Source: Luteimonas sp. 8-5
GTDB lineage: Bacteria > Pseudomonadota > Gammaproteobacteria > Xanthomonadales > Xanthomonadaceae
Reading direction: 5' to 3'
Length of the DNA stretch: 33,384 nt
NCBI RefSeq assembly: GCF_029763755.1
Contig: NZ_JARUVM010000055.1
Span: 1 to 33,384, forward strand
The notes under the pieces are model-generated. The model saw nothing but the letters and a program-made list of their open reading frames with translations. It made no database searches and was not told the DNA's origin. Made by a program: the position numbers and the translations under genes. Shown here in pieces: positions 25,929 through 33,384 of the stretch (its first letter is position 1; the number at the start of each line of letters is the position of its first letter).

Positions 25929-28528
25929 TCCTTCCTGATCGCTTCCGGACTGATCTTCTCGATCGTGTGGCGCAGTTCGCGCCCGAGGATGACCTTGGCG
26001 TCGCGCGCCCAGGCCGACAGCCGGTCGTCGAACACCAGCTTGCTGTTCTCGTCGGGCCAGACCAGGCGCAGTTCCTTGAGCTTCTGGATGAAGCCGCGGA
26101 ACAGGGACTTGTCGAAGAACTCGGGTGCGGCCGGCGCGTACAGCAGGCTCAGGCGCTGCGCCGCCATCTGGCACATGGTTTCCAGTTCGCCGGCGCCCAG
26201 GGTGCCGGGGCCGTTCTTCGCCAGCACCGAAATCGCGATGTAGTAGCGCTCGAACGCCTGCTGCAGCGGATGGCCGATGGCGCGCAGGCGGAAGACCTCG
26301 TCGGACTGGCCAGAGTTGCGGGCCAGGATGCCGCCGTCGTCATCGCTGACCTGCTCCAGCAGCCCCTCGCGCACGAACACGTCGATGGTGCGCTCCAACC
26401 GCCCGGTGAACTCCTCGTCGGTCCACGGCAGGAACAGTTCCGCCTTCAGGAACGGATACATCGACTGGCCCAGGCGCAGCACTGCCTGCCGCGGCATGCG
26501 CCGGTTGTGCTGGAAGCAGCAGGCGATCCAGCCCGACGCAGTGAACAGGTGCAGCACGTTGTTGCGGAAGTAGCTCAACTGCACCGCGGTGGCCGGATCC
26601 ACGGCGATCACGTCGCCCAGCGGATGCGCGGTGCGCGTGAGCATCGCGATCTCCTCGCCGTGCGCCACGATCTGCTCGGGCGTGTGCGGGGTGACGGTGA
26701 CGCGGTCGCCGTAGGGCACTTCGGTCAGCAGCGTCTTCGACAGGGCGATCTGCGCCAGCAGGTCGGATTCGCCCATCGCGTGCTTGGGCGTGGACAGCAG
26801 CGCCAGCGCCAGCAGGTTGACCGGGTTCACGTCGGCGGCGCGATTGACGTTGACCTGGATCCGTTGCGCGGTCGCATCGACGGTGCCCGACAGCCAGTCT
26901 GGCCGCTCGCCGTCCGGCAGTGGCGATCGGTCCCAGTCCGGCGCGTGCGCGGCGAGCATGTCGTCGAGCAGCACCGGCTCGCCGAAGTTCACCACCACCT
27001 GGCCGTAGTTGCTGCGCAGCACCTTGGGGATGCCCATCAGCAGGCCGAGGATCGACTCCTTCTCCTTCGGCTTGCCGACCAGTTCGTCCTGGTAGCTGTC
27101 GCCTTCCATCAGCTTCTCGTAGCCGATGTATACCGGCTGGAACAGCACGGGGCGGGTCGGCTGGCGCAGGTAGGCGCGCACGGTCATCGCCAGCATGCCG
27201 CCCTTGGGCTGCAGCAGCCGGCCGGTGCGCGAACGCCCGCCCTCGATGAAGTACTCCAGCGAGTAGCCGCCGGCGACGAGCTGCGCCACGTATTCGCCCA
27301 GCACCGCCGAGTACAGCGCGCTGCCGCGGATCGAACGGCGGATGTAGAACGCGCCGCCCTTGCGCAGGATGGTGCCGATCACCGGCAAGTTGAGGTTGAT
27401 GCCCGCCACGATGTGCGGCGGCACGATGCCGCGCGTATACAGCAGGTAGCTCAGCAGCAGGTAGTCCATGTGGCTGCGGTGGCTGGGGACGTACACCACT
27501 TCGTGCCCCGGCGCGGCCTGCTTGAGCGTGTCCAGGTGGTGGACCAGCACGCCACGGTAGATCCGGTTCCAGACCGAGGTCAGCAGGAACGACACCGAGC
27601 GCACCACGGGGTGCGAATAGTCGGCGGCGATCTCGTAGGCGATCGCGTGCGCCTTCTTCCAGGCCGCATCGAGGCTGCTCTTGTCGCGGCGCGCCTGGTC
27701 GGCGATCGCGTCGCGCACCGCGTCGGCGGCCAGCACCTTGTCCACCAGCAGGCGACGGGTGGACAGGTCGGGGCCGATCACCGCCTCGCGGATGCGATGG
27801 AAGTGGGTGCGCAGCACGCGCGAGAGCTTGCGCACCGTGCGTTCGGGGTCGAGGCCTTCCTCCAGCACCTCGCGCACCGACACCGGAGCGGCGAAATGGA
27901 CCAGGGTGTCGCGGCCGTTGAGCAGGATCGCCAGCAGGCGGCGGAAGCGCCCGACCAGCGCCCAGTTCTCCGAGAACAGCACCGAGAACCAGCCGCTCTG
28001 CTTGTCCGGCGAGCGGCCGACGAAGATCGAGACCGGCACCAGGCGCACGTCCAGCGCCGGATCGTTGCGGTGGGCTTCGATCAGCCGCGCCAGCGAGCCG
28101 GAGTGGGTCTTCACCGGCGCCGGCTTGGCGGTGGCCAGGCTGGCGGCGCGGTTGAGGGTGCTGCCGGCATTGCGCCGGGACAGGGCGACATAGGCGCGCT
28201 TGCGCCCCAGCGGATCGCCGGGCAATGGGCTCAGCGGCGACGGCAACCCGGCCTCGCGGCAGGCACGGTCCAGGATCAGGGCGTTGGAAAGGCCGTAGTC
28301 CTCGAGCACGTAGCAGACCGGGCGCGGGTCCGGTTCGGGGCCGCCGGCGGGCTCGACCTTGAGCCCGATCCAGGGCGCCAGGATCCGGCCGAGCAGGCGC
28401 GCCCACCACGGTTGCCGGGCGCGGGCGCGCTGCCTGGACATCGGCGTGCGGGGGCTGCGGGGCGCCTCGGGCGGCGGCTGGGCCGGCTCGTCGAGGGGGA
28501 GATTGGGCTGGGTCGGCATCGGCGCCAT
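25925..28528 (-). CDS. plsB: Glycerol-3-phosphate 1-O-acyltransferase PlsB
   Basis: The 867-aa protein adds the first acyl chain to glycerol-3-phosphate at the inner membrane, the entry step of phospholipid synthesis. The acyltransferase motif HRSHMD is at 350-355, followed by INLNLPVIG, FFIEGGRSRTGR-type EGGRSRTGR (about 421-429) and the LFQPVYIGYEK block. Length is similar to E. coli (807), with an extra Pro/Arg-rich N-terminus of about 45 residues. The ATG at 28528 shares one base with the stop of the lipoprotein gene before it (TAATG); ATG at 28519 is an alternative. The C-terminus ends opposite the YdcH-like gene. Confidence 0.96.
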   Translation of the reverse strand: MAPMPTQPNLPLDEPAQPPPEAPRSPRTPMSRQRARARQPWWARLLGRILAPWIGLKVEPAGGPEPDPRPVCYVLEDYGLSNALILDRACREAGLPSPLSPLPGDPLGRKRAYVALSRRNAGSTLNRAASLATAKPAPVKTHSGSLARLIEAHRNDPALDVRLVPVSIFVGRSPDKQSGWFSVLFSENWALVGRFRRLLAILLNGRDTLVHFAAPVSVREVLEEGLDPERTVRKLSRVLRTHFHRIREAVIGPDLSTRRLLVDKVLAADAVRDAIADQARRDKSSLDAAWKKAHAIAYEIAADYSHPVVRSVSFLLTSVWNRIYRGVLVHHLDTLKQAAPGHEVVYVPSHRSHMDYLLLSYLLYTRGIVPPHIVAGINLNLPVIGTILRKGGAFYIRRSIRGSALYSAVLGEYVAQLVAGGYSLEYFIEGGRSRTGRLLQPKGGMLAMTVRAYLRQPTRPVLFQPVYIGYEKLMEGDSYQDELVGKPKEKESILGLLMGIPKVLRSNYGQVVVNFGEPVLLDDMLAAHAPDWDRSPLPDGERPDWLSGTVDATAQRIQVNVNRAADVNPVNLLALALLSTPKHAMGESDLLAQIALSKTLLTEVPYGDRVTVTPHTPEQIVAHGEEIAMLTRTAHPLGDVIAVDPATAVQLSYFRNNVLHLFTASGWIACCFQHNRRMPRQAVLRLGQSMYPFLKAELFLPWTDEEFTGRLERTIDVFVREGLLEQVSDDDGGILARNSGQSDEVFRLRAIGHPLQQAFERYYIAISVLAKNGPGTLGAGELETMCQMAAQRLSLLYAPAAPEFFDKSLFRGFIQKLKELRLVWPDENSKLVFDDRLSAWARDAKVILGRELRHTIEKISPEAIRKD

Positions 28529-29493
28529 TATCGCCGAGGCGTCGTGGCGGGCGCTGCCTGGGCCTGGGCCGGTGCCGCGTCTGCCGGATCGGGGACCGGG
28601 GCCGGCGGCAGCGGCCGGGCGATGGCGGCCTCGGCGTGGCGCAGGAAGTCCTCCACGTACCAGCGCTCGTCGATCCGGCGCAGGCTGACCACCGTGTCGA
28701 TGTCGGCGCCGGCGAAGCGGTAACGCATCCGTACCCTGGCCTGGTCGCCGGTCTGCTGCTGCAGGCTGGCGTCGAGGGTTGCCAGGTCGGCGTTGAGATC
28801 CAGGCCGTAGCGCAGCAGCACCACCTTGAACGCGGCGGCGAAGGGGCCGAGCTTGCGCAGGCTCGCGGCCATACCGGCCTCGCGGAAGTCGGCGGCGGAG
28901 GCCAGGCCGGTGCGGCGTGCGGCCGCGGCGAGCTGGGCGATGGAATGCCCCGCGCGGTTGCGGTCGCCCAATGGCGCTTCCATGCCCCACTGGCTGGCCG
29001 CGGCGATCAGCTGGGTGTAGTGCAGGCGCTCGTCCTCGCTGTAGTCGCCTTCCTCGGCCACGTAGCGGGTGCCGAACACGCCCAGGGTCTGCGCGGCCGA
29101 ACGCAGCTCGCGGCCGGCGCCCGCGAACTGGCGGTCGAAGGTCTGCTGCAACTGCTTTTCCGAGCCCGGGGCCGACAGCGCGGCAAGAATCGCCGGCAGG
29201 CGCCGGCCGAAGGGCAGTTCGTCCAGCGGCCAGCGGGTGCGGCCTTCGCTCCAGGCCACGACCAGCCTCTCGTGCATCTCCGGCGGCACCGCCTCCATCG
29301 CGAACGCCTCCAGCTCGTTGGCACGCAGGTGCGCGGTGAGCTGGCGCACGGCCTGGGCCGGCTTGCGCGCCGCACGGGTGTCGGGCGGCGCGGCGACTTC
29401 GTCGCCCGCCGGTGGGCGGCATCCCGGCAGCGCGACCAGGCAGGCGCCGAGGAGGGCGGCGCATGAAAATTGCGTGAAGGTTCGGATCGCCAT
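28528..29493 (-). CDS. Lipoprotein of unknown function, coupled to plsB
   Basis: The 321-aa protein has a lipoprotein signal peptide with lipobox ALPGC and acylated Cys25, then a helical region rich in Ala, Arg and Glu (about 40-280) and a Pro/Ala tail of about 35 residues. The family is not known to me. It ends in TAATG, sharing a base with plsB, which suggests a coupled operon at the envelope. The ATG at 29493 lacks a good Shine-Dalgarno. A hairpin terminator for the upstream phosphatase gene lies just before it. Confidence 0.75.
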   Translation of the reverse strand: MAIRTFTQFSCAALLGACLVALPGCRPPAGDEVAAPPDTRAARKPAQAVRQLTAHLRANELEAFAMEAVPPEMHERLVVAWSEGRTRWPLDELPFGRRLPAILAALSAPGSEKQLQQTFDRQFAGAGRELRSAAQTLGVFGTRYVAEEGDYSEDERLHYTQLIAAASQWGMEAPLGDRNRAGHSIAQLAAAARRTGLASAADFREAGMAASLRKLGPFAAAFKVVLLRYGLDLNADLATLDASLQQQTGDQARVRMRYRFAGADIDTVVSLRRIDERWYVEDFLRHAEAAIARPLPPAPVPDPADAAPAQAQAAPATTPRR

Positions 29494-29503
29494 CGCCGCA
29501 TCT

Positions 29504-29533
29504 TGGCAAAGAAAAGGAGGCCGGTGGCCTCCT
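29504..29533 (-). terminator. Intrinsic terminator downstream of the acid phosphatase gene
   Basis: Read on the minus strand, AGGAGGCC and GGCCTCCT form an 8-bp stem with a 3-nt loop, followed by TTTCTTT. It lies about 128 bp past the phosphatase stop and just 11 nt before the lipoprotein ATG, so it could also act as an attenuator in the leader of the lipoprotein-plsB transcript. The remaining gap to 29660 contains a repeated GATGCAA (two copies near 29619 and 29641) and nothing else that I can call. Confidence 0.75.
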
Positions 29534-29660
29534 CAAATCCGGCCGGGCCGGAGGACAGTCAGTTGTGGCATGGCTCCGGACGTGCCGGATGCGAGCAGGC
29601 TAGCGCGGCCGCGAAATTGATGCAATACCTCAGATTAGGTGATGCAACATGTTGATTTCG

Positions 29661-30569
29661 TTAGCGCGCATCGTCCAGCGCCGCTTCCTTGGCCGCGCGC
29701 TGCTGCACGGGCGACAGGCTCCAGTCGTTGCCGAACAGGGCCGGCTCCCAGGCGCCGTACATCGGGTTGGGCAGGGTCCACCAGCGCTCGCCCACCCAGT
29801 CCAGGGAGGGCTCGACCGCGGCCCGGCGTCCCGCCGGGCTGTTGTCCGCGGTGTGGATGAAGTCGCCGACCTGGTCGCCGAACTGCATCAGCACGCGGTG
29901 CGTGCGGCCGACCAGCTGGCGGCGGCAGTCCTTGGGCGAGCCGGTGCCTTGGCAACCCTCGACCACGGTGCCCTTGCCCAGGAACTGGTTGGCATCGGCG
30001 ATCGGGAACCCGGCCTTGCGCAGGTTGGCTACCGTCGCCTCGGCCTGGTCGGCCTCACGGTTGCTGACGTAGAACACGGTGACGCCCTTGGCCGCCGCGG
30101 CGGAGAGGAACTCGACCGCGCCCGGCAGGGGCTTCGCTGCGGCCTGCTGCACCCAGGCGTTCCAGTCGGCGTCGTTGAACGGCTTGTCGTCGACGATCTG
30201 GCGCACCTGCTCGGGCGAGTTGTCGAGCACGGTCTCGTCGACGTCGACGATGATCGCCGGCGGCAGGCCGGACGGATCGTTGCTGCGGTCGCCCTTCGGC
30301 AGCGCATCCCACGACTTGTCGGCCAGCGCGGCGCCCAGGTGCGCGGCGGCCGCGCCATAGACCTGCCGGAACACAAGGTCGCGCTCCACCGACGTCTGGA
30401 ACCAGACGGTCGCGTTGAGATCGTCGTTCGGCGGCGGGGCCTGGACGACATAGGCGCTGCTGGCGCTGGACTGCGCCGCGGCGGCGCTGGCCGCGGGATC
30501 GCCATGGGTGGCGACGCTGACGCAGCCGGCAAGCAGGGCGGCGGAAAGGAAGGAAACGGCGAGGCGCAT
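29661..30569 (-). CDS. HAD-family acid phosphatase (class C/e(P4)-like lipoprotein)
   Basis: The 302-aa protein has a lipoprotein signal (LLAGC, Cys16) and a HAD phosphatase domain. The nucleophile motif DVDETVLDN gives Asp109 and Asp111. FYVSNREADQAEATVANLR is the later HAD motif, and GDQVGDF the last one. It matches the class C acid phosphatase / 5'-nucleotidase, lipoprotein e(P4) family, which cuts phosphate from nucleotides outside the inner membrane. GGAG lies 6 nt before the ATG at 30569. It follows rep with a 39-nt gap. Confidence 0.9.
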   Translation of the reverse strand: MRLAVSFLSAALLAGCVSVATHGDPAASAAAAQSSASSAYVVQAPPPNDDLNATVWFQTSVERDLVFRQVYGAAAAHLGAALADKSWDALPKGDRSNDPSGLPPAIIVDVDETVLDNSPEQVRQIVDDKPFNDADWNAWVQQAAAKPLPGAVEFLSAAAAKGVTVFYVSNREADQAEATVANLRKAGFPIADANQFLGKGTVVEGCQGTGSPKDCRRQLVGRTHRVLMQFGDQVGDFIHTADNSPAGRRAAVEPSLDWVGERWWTLPNPMYGAWEPALFGNDWSLSPVQQRAAKEAALDDAR

Positions 30570-30608
30570 GGTCGGCTCCGGTGTCTGACCGGGAGAGTCT
30601 AGCCGCTG

Positions 30609-32582
30609 CTACGACTCCAGTAGCGCCTTGATCGCGGCGAAGCCGGCACTGGCGCGCTCGGCCTTGCGTTCGGCATCGGCGACGGGATCGGCGCCGTCGC
30701 GCTGTAGTTCGGCCGCCGGCAGTTCATCGAGGAAGCGGCTCGGCGACAGCCGCAGGCGGTCCCCCCACTTTTGCGCCTCGCGCGCATGCGACAGCCACAG
30801 CGCCTCCTTGGCGCGGGTGATGCCGACGTAGAGCAGGCGGCGCTCCTCGTCGAGGCGGCCTTCCTCGATGCTGGCTTCGTGCGGCAGGTTGCCGTCCTCG
30901 ACGCCGACGATGAACACGTAGCGGAACTCCAGGCCCTTGGCGGCATGCAGGCTCATCAGCCGCACCTGGTTGCCGGCGTCGCCCTTGTCGGCGTGCGATA
31001 GCAGCGCCAGCGCGGCGGCGAGGTCGCCGGGGCCGGCATTCCTGCCGCCATCGAACCAGTCGGCCAGTTCGTCGAGGTTGCGGCGGCGCGCCTGGAATTG
31101 CGCCTCGTCCTTGCATTGCGCGCGCAGCATCGCCAGCAGGCCGCTGCGCTCGTTGAGCTTGCGCACCAGTTCGGCCGGTGCCAGCTTCGCCGCCTCGGCG
31201 CGCAGGCCGCGGACGATCCCGGTGAACTCCTGCAACGCATTGCCCGAGCGCGCCGGCAACTGCTTGAGCAGGGCGATCGATTCGGCCGCGCGACCCAGCG
31301 GCATGTGCGCGTGCTGCGCCAGTTCCGCCAGCTTCGCCAGGGTGGTGCCGCCGACGCCGCGCGGCGGCGAGGCGACCGCGCGCAGGAAGGCCGCGTCGTC
31401 GTCGGGATTGGCGACCAGGCGCAGCCAGGCCATCGCGTCCTTGACCTCGCCGCGGTCCAGGAACGCGGTGCCGCCGCTGAGGTGGTAGGGCACGCGCAGC
31501 AGCTGCAGCGCCTTCTCCAGCGCGCGCGACTGGTGGTTGCCGCGGAACAGCACGCAGAAGTCGCTCCACGGAGCTGAATTCTTCTGCGACTGGAACTGGA
31601 TCTCGGCGGCGACCTTCTCGGCCTCGTGCGCCGCGTCCTTGCATTCCCACACGCGGATGCGGTCGCCGTCGGCGTTGCCGCTCCACAGCGTCTTGGGATG
31701 CTCGTGCGGGTTGTTGGCGATCAGCGCGTTGGCCGCGCGCAGCACGCGGTTGCTGCAGCGGTAGTTCTGCTCGAGCTTGACCACCTTCAGCGCCGGATAG
31801 TCCTGCGACAACTGCAGCAGGTTCTCCGGGTTGGCGCCGCGCCAGGCGTAGATCGACTGGTCGTCGTCGCCCACGCAGGTGAACAGGCCGCGCGGCCCGG
31901 CGATCGCCTTGAGCAGGCGGTACTGCGCGTCGTTGGTGTCCTGGCACTCGTCGACCAGCAGGTAGCCGATGCGCTCGCGCCAGGCCGCCACGCAGTCGGG
32001 GTCGGATTCCAGCAATTGCACCGGCAGCCGGATCAGGTCGTCGAAGTCGACCGCGTTGAACGTGGCCAGGCGCTGCTGGTAGCGCTTGTACAGCATCGCC
32101 GCCTCGCGCTCGCGCACGCTCGTGGCCGCTTCGGCGGCCTGCTCGGGCGAGAGGCAGGCGTTCTTGGCGCGCGACACGAGTTGGCGCACCGCATCGATCG
32201 CATCGGGCTTGGTACCCGGCGGCAGCAGGTCCTTGAACTGCGCGGCGGTGTCTTCCGAGTCGAAGATCGAGAAGCCGCGGCGCAGCCCCAGTTTGGCATG
32301 CTCGATCTGCAGCAGCTTCAGGCCCAGCGCGTGGAAGGTGCAGATCGTCAGGCCTTCGCCGGCGTCGCCCTTGAGCCGCCGCGCCACGCGTTCGCGCATC
32401 TCGCGCGCGGACTTGTTGGTGAAGGTGATCGCCGCGATCCGCTTCGCGGGCATCCGCCCGCTGCCCACCAGGTGCGCGATCTTCTCCACGATCACCCGGG
32501 TCTTGCCGCTGCCGGCACCGGCCAGCACGAGCAGGGGGCCGTCGGTGTGGAGGACGCCGGTTTGTTGGGCGGGGTTGAGCAT
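30609..32582 (-). CDS. rep: ATP-dependent DNA helicase Rep
   Basis: The 657-aa protein is a UvrD/Rep superfamily 1 helicase, closest to Rep. AGAGSGKT (21-28) is Walker A, DECQDTND is motif II, GDDDQSIYAWRGA motif III, and LEQNYRCSNRVL motif IV; VRLMSLHAAKGLEF and LLYVGITRAK are motifs V and VI. It moves 3' to 5' on single-stranded DNA and helps replication forks pass obstacles. The ATG at 32582 starts the conserved LNPAQQ sequence. The bases before it are the C-rich arm of the repeat, so there is no normal ribosome binding site. Length fits Rep (E. coli 673). Confidence 0.95.
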   Translation of the reverse strand: MLNPAQQTGVLHTDGPLLVLAGAGSGKTRVIVEKIAHLVGSGRMPAKRIAAITFTNKSAREMRERVARRLKGDAGEGLTICTFHALGLKLLQIEHAKLGLRRGFSIFDSEDTAAQFKDLLPPGTKPDAIDAVRQLVSRAKNACLSPEQAAEAATSVREREAAMLYKRYQQRLATFNAVDFDDLIRLPVQLLESDPDCVAAWRERIGYLLVDECQDTNDAQYRLLKAIAGPRGLFTCVGDDDQSIYAWRGANPENLLQLSQDYPALKVVKLEQNYRCSNRVLRAANALIANNPHEHPKTLWSGNADGDRIRVWECKDAAHEAEKVAAEIQFQSQKNSAPWSDFCVLFRGNHQSRALEKALQLLRVPYHLSGGTAFLDRGEVKDAMAWLRLVANPDDDAAFLRAVASPPRGVGGTTLAKLAELAQHAHMPLGRAAESIALLKQLPARSGNALQEFTGIVRGLRAEAAKLAPAELVRKLNERSGLLAMLRAQCKDEAQFQARRRNLDELADWFDGGRNAGPGDLAAALALLSHADKGDAGNQVRLMSLHAAKGLEFRYVFIVGVEDGNLPHEASIEEGRLDEERRLLYVGITRAKEALWLSHAREAQKWGDRLRLSPSRFLDELPAAELQRDGADPVADAERKAERASAGFAAIKALLES

Positions 32583-32584
32583 CT

Positions 32585-32726
32585 GGGCGGGAAGGGAGAC
32601 GGGAGAGGGGAAGAGGAAGACGAAAAACGCTGTCTGGTGCGTTGTGATGCACGGCAATTGTAAGATCACTGCATGGCCGATGCCGGGTCAATCGGCATCT
32701 CCCGTCTCCCGTCTCCCGTCTCCCCA
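32585..32726. repeat. Inverted G-run/C-run repeat spanning the rep/tdk intergenic region
   Basis: A G-rich arm at about 32585-32616 (GGGAGAC and GGGGAAG units) and a C-rich arm at 32696-32726 (CTCCCGT units, three in a row) face each other across about 80 nt. Each arm lies directly before a start codon: rep to the left, tdk to the right. In both genes the sense strand before the ATG is C-rich. Confidence 0.8.
32655..32666. promoter_or_regulatory. Back-to-back -10 candidates for rep and tdk
   Basis: TACAAT on the minus strand (32660-32655) could serve rep, and TAAGAT on the plus strand (32661-32666) could serve tdk. The plus-strand box lies 6 nt before an in-frame ATG at 32673 that would add 19 residues to Tdk. 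Neither has a good -35 box. Confidence 0.3.
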
Positions 32727-32729
32727 CCA

Positions 32730-33347
32730 ATGGCCAAACTCTACTTCTACTACTCGGCAATGAATGCGGGAAAGACCACGACGCTCCTGCAGTCGGCGCA
32801 CAACTATCGCGAGCGCGGGATGCGGGTGGCGATCCTGACGCCGCGCCTGGACCATCGCGACGGCAGCGGTACGGTCGCCTCGCGGATCGGGCTGCGCGCC
32901 GACGGGACGCCGTTCGGCCGGGACGACGACCTGGAACGCATGGTGCGCAACAGCGTCGACAACAACGGACCGCTGCATTGCGTGCTCGTCGACGAGGCGC
33001 AGTTCCTGACCCGCAGCCAGGTGTGGCAGCTCACCGAGATCGTCGACCGGCTGCGCATCCCGGTGCTGTGCTACGGCCTGCGCACGGACTTCCGCGGCGA
33101 GCTGTTCGAAGGCAGCCAGTACCTGCTGGCCTGGGCCGACGAGATCCAGGAGATCAAGACCATCTGCCACAGCGGCAGCAAGGCGACGATGACCGTGCGC
33201 GTCGACGACAAGGGCCGCGCGGTGCAGGACGGGCCGCAGGTGGAGATCGGCGGCAACGAGCGCTACGTCTCGGTGTCGCGCGCGGAGTTCAAGAAGATCG
33301 TGCGCGGCGAGGCGGAGATCGCGCCGCTGCAGGCGCCGCTATTGTAG
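32730..33347 (+). CDS. tdk: Thymidine kinase, type II, apparently lacking zinc cysteines
   Basis: The 205-aa protein phosphorylates thymidine in the salvage pathway. The Walker A segment MNAGKTTT (11-18), DEAQFLTR (88-95) and [13 protein letters not shown] are type II markers, and the length equals E. coli Tdk (205). The zinc ligands usually present near residues 145-147 and 182-185 (two Cys, then Cys and His in E. coli) are not kept: here Cys146 is followed by His147 and Ser148, and VSVSRAEF gives Ser and Glu. The ATG at 32730 begins the conserved [12 protein letters not shown]. It has no ribosome binding site, only the C-rich repeat arm. The stop codon TAG is part of a GTAG-type REP element. 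Confidence 0.95.
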   Translation: MAKLYFYYSAMNAGKTTTLLQSAHNYRERGMRVAILTPRLDHRDGSGTVASRIGLRADGTPFGRDDDLERMVRNSVDNNGPLHCVLVDEAQFLTRSQVWQLTEIVDRLRIPVLCYGLRTDFRGELFEGSQYLLAWADEIQEIKTICHSGSKATMTVRVDDKGRAVQDGPQVEIGGNERYVSVSRAEFKKIVRGEAEIAPLQAPLL

Positions 33348-33384
33348 GAGCGGCGGAAGCCGCGACATCGATTCGCGGCTTCCG
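33344..33384. repeat. GTAG-headed REP-like palindrome, cut by the window end
   Basis: GTAG at 33344-33347 is followed by a hairpin GCGGC-GGAA-GCCGC, then by the inverted partner that begins TCGCGGCTTCCG. The 12-bp arms at 33354-33365 and 33373-33384 pair perfectly around CATCGAT. This resembles the paired GTAG-type REP units of Stenotrophomonas and Xanthomonas. The tdk stop codon TAG lies in the GTAG head. Confidence 0.75.

Noticed and set aside
25967..28723. 918-codon open frame on the plus strand opposite plsB
   Set aside because: Antisense of a strong plsB gene in high-GC DNA; rich in His, Gln, Arg and Val, without any recognisable motif.

Overview
The window looks like a piece of chromosome from a high-GC gammaproteobacterium of the Xanthomonadaceae (Lysobacter/Luteimonas/Xanthomonas type). 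The protein set (TamAB, GlyQ/GlyS, TatABC, HemH, RdgC, TtcA, PlsB, Rep, Tdk), a GTAG-headed REP palindrome at the right end and G-run intergenic repeats fit that group. The genus is an inference; no rRNA or other marker is present. There are no tRNA or rRNA genes and no CRISPR array.

Region 1 (1-4899) is clearly different. It is visibly AT-richer and holds seven short genes, all on the minus strand, each separated by an imperfect palindrome that begins RYYYAAC and ends GTTRRRY. These are integron gene cassettes with attC sites of about 60-117 bp; three of the 112-bp sites are almost the same sequence, the mark of a sedentary chromosomal integron. The cargo is a PIN-domain nuclease, a DUF1780 putative endonuclease, a RelA/SpoT-type alarmone synthetase, a SET-domain methyltransferase, a secreted small protein, a membrane protein whose tail is encoded by its attC, and a membrane-anchored TPR protein. 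The array ends at a lone GTTAGGC box next to about 165 bp of non-coding DNA. No integrase gene is found there, so within this window it is an integrase-less cluster next to an attI-like end. Several cargo families are known elsewhere as toxins or anti-phage effectors, so this is the most promising part of the window.

Region 2 (5065-15191, minus strand) carries a small cluster (63-aa membrane protein, cupin, HExxH membrane protein), then tamA-tamB for outer-membrane protein assembly, and glyQ-glyS for glycyl-tRNA synthetase. GlyS contains a 48% GC patch that looks foreign. Region 3 (15231-17801, plus strand) has a glutamine amidotransferase and a pair of related multi-spanning membrane proteins. 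Region 4 (17805-20505, minus strand) is tatA-tatB-tatC with an RDD protein, then a SYLF-domain protein. Region 5 (20585-22404, plus strand) is hemH overlapping an alpha/beta hydrolase gene. Region 6 (22415-25655, minus strand) is ttcA, rdgC, a YgjP-type metallopeptidase and a lipoprotein. Region 7 (25710-33347) has a YdcH-like protein, plsB coupled to a lipoprotein gene, a class C type acid phosphatase, rep helicase, and divergent tdk.

Three intergenic regions (tamA/glyS, rdgC/ttcA, rep/tdk) carry the same style of inverted G-run/C-run repeat. It reaches into the end of the ttcA coding sequence and sits directly against the start codons of rep and tdk. The longest gene-free stretches are about 165 bp (4900-5064 and 29494-29660) and 147 bp (32583-32729); each is described in the feature list.
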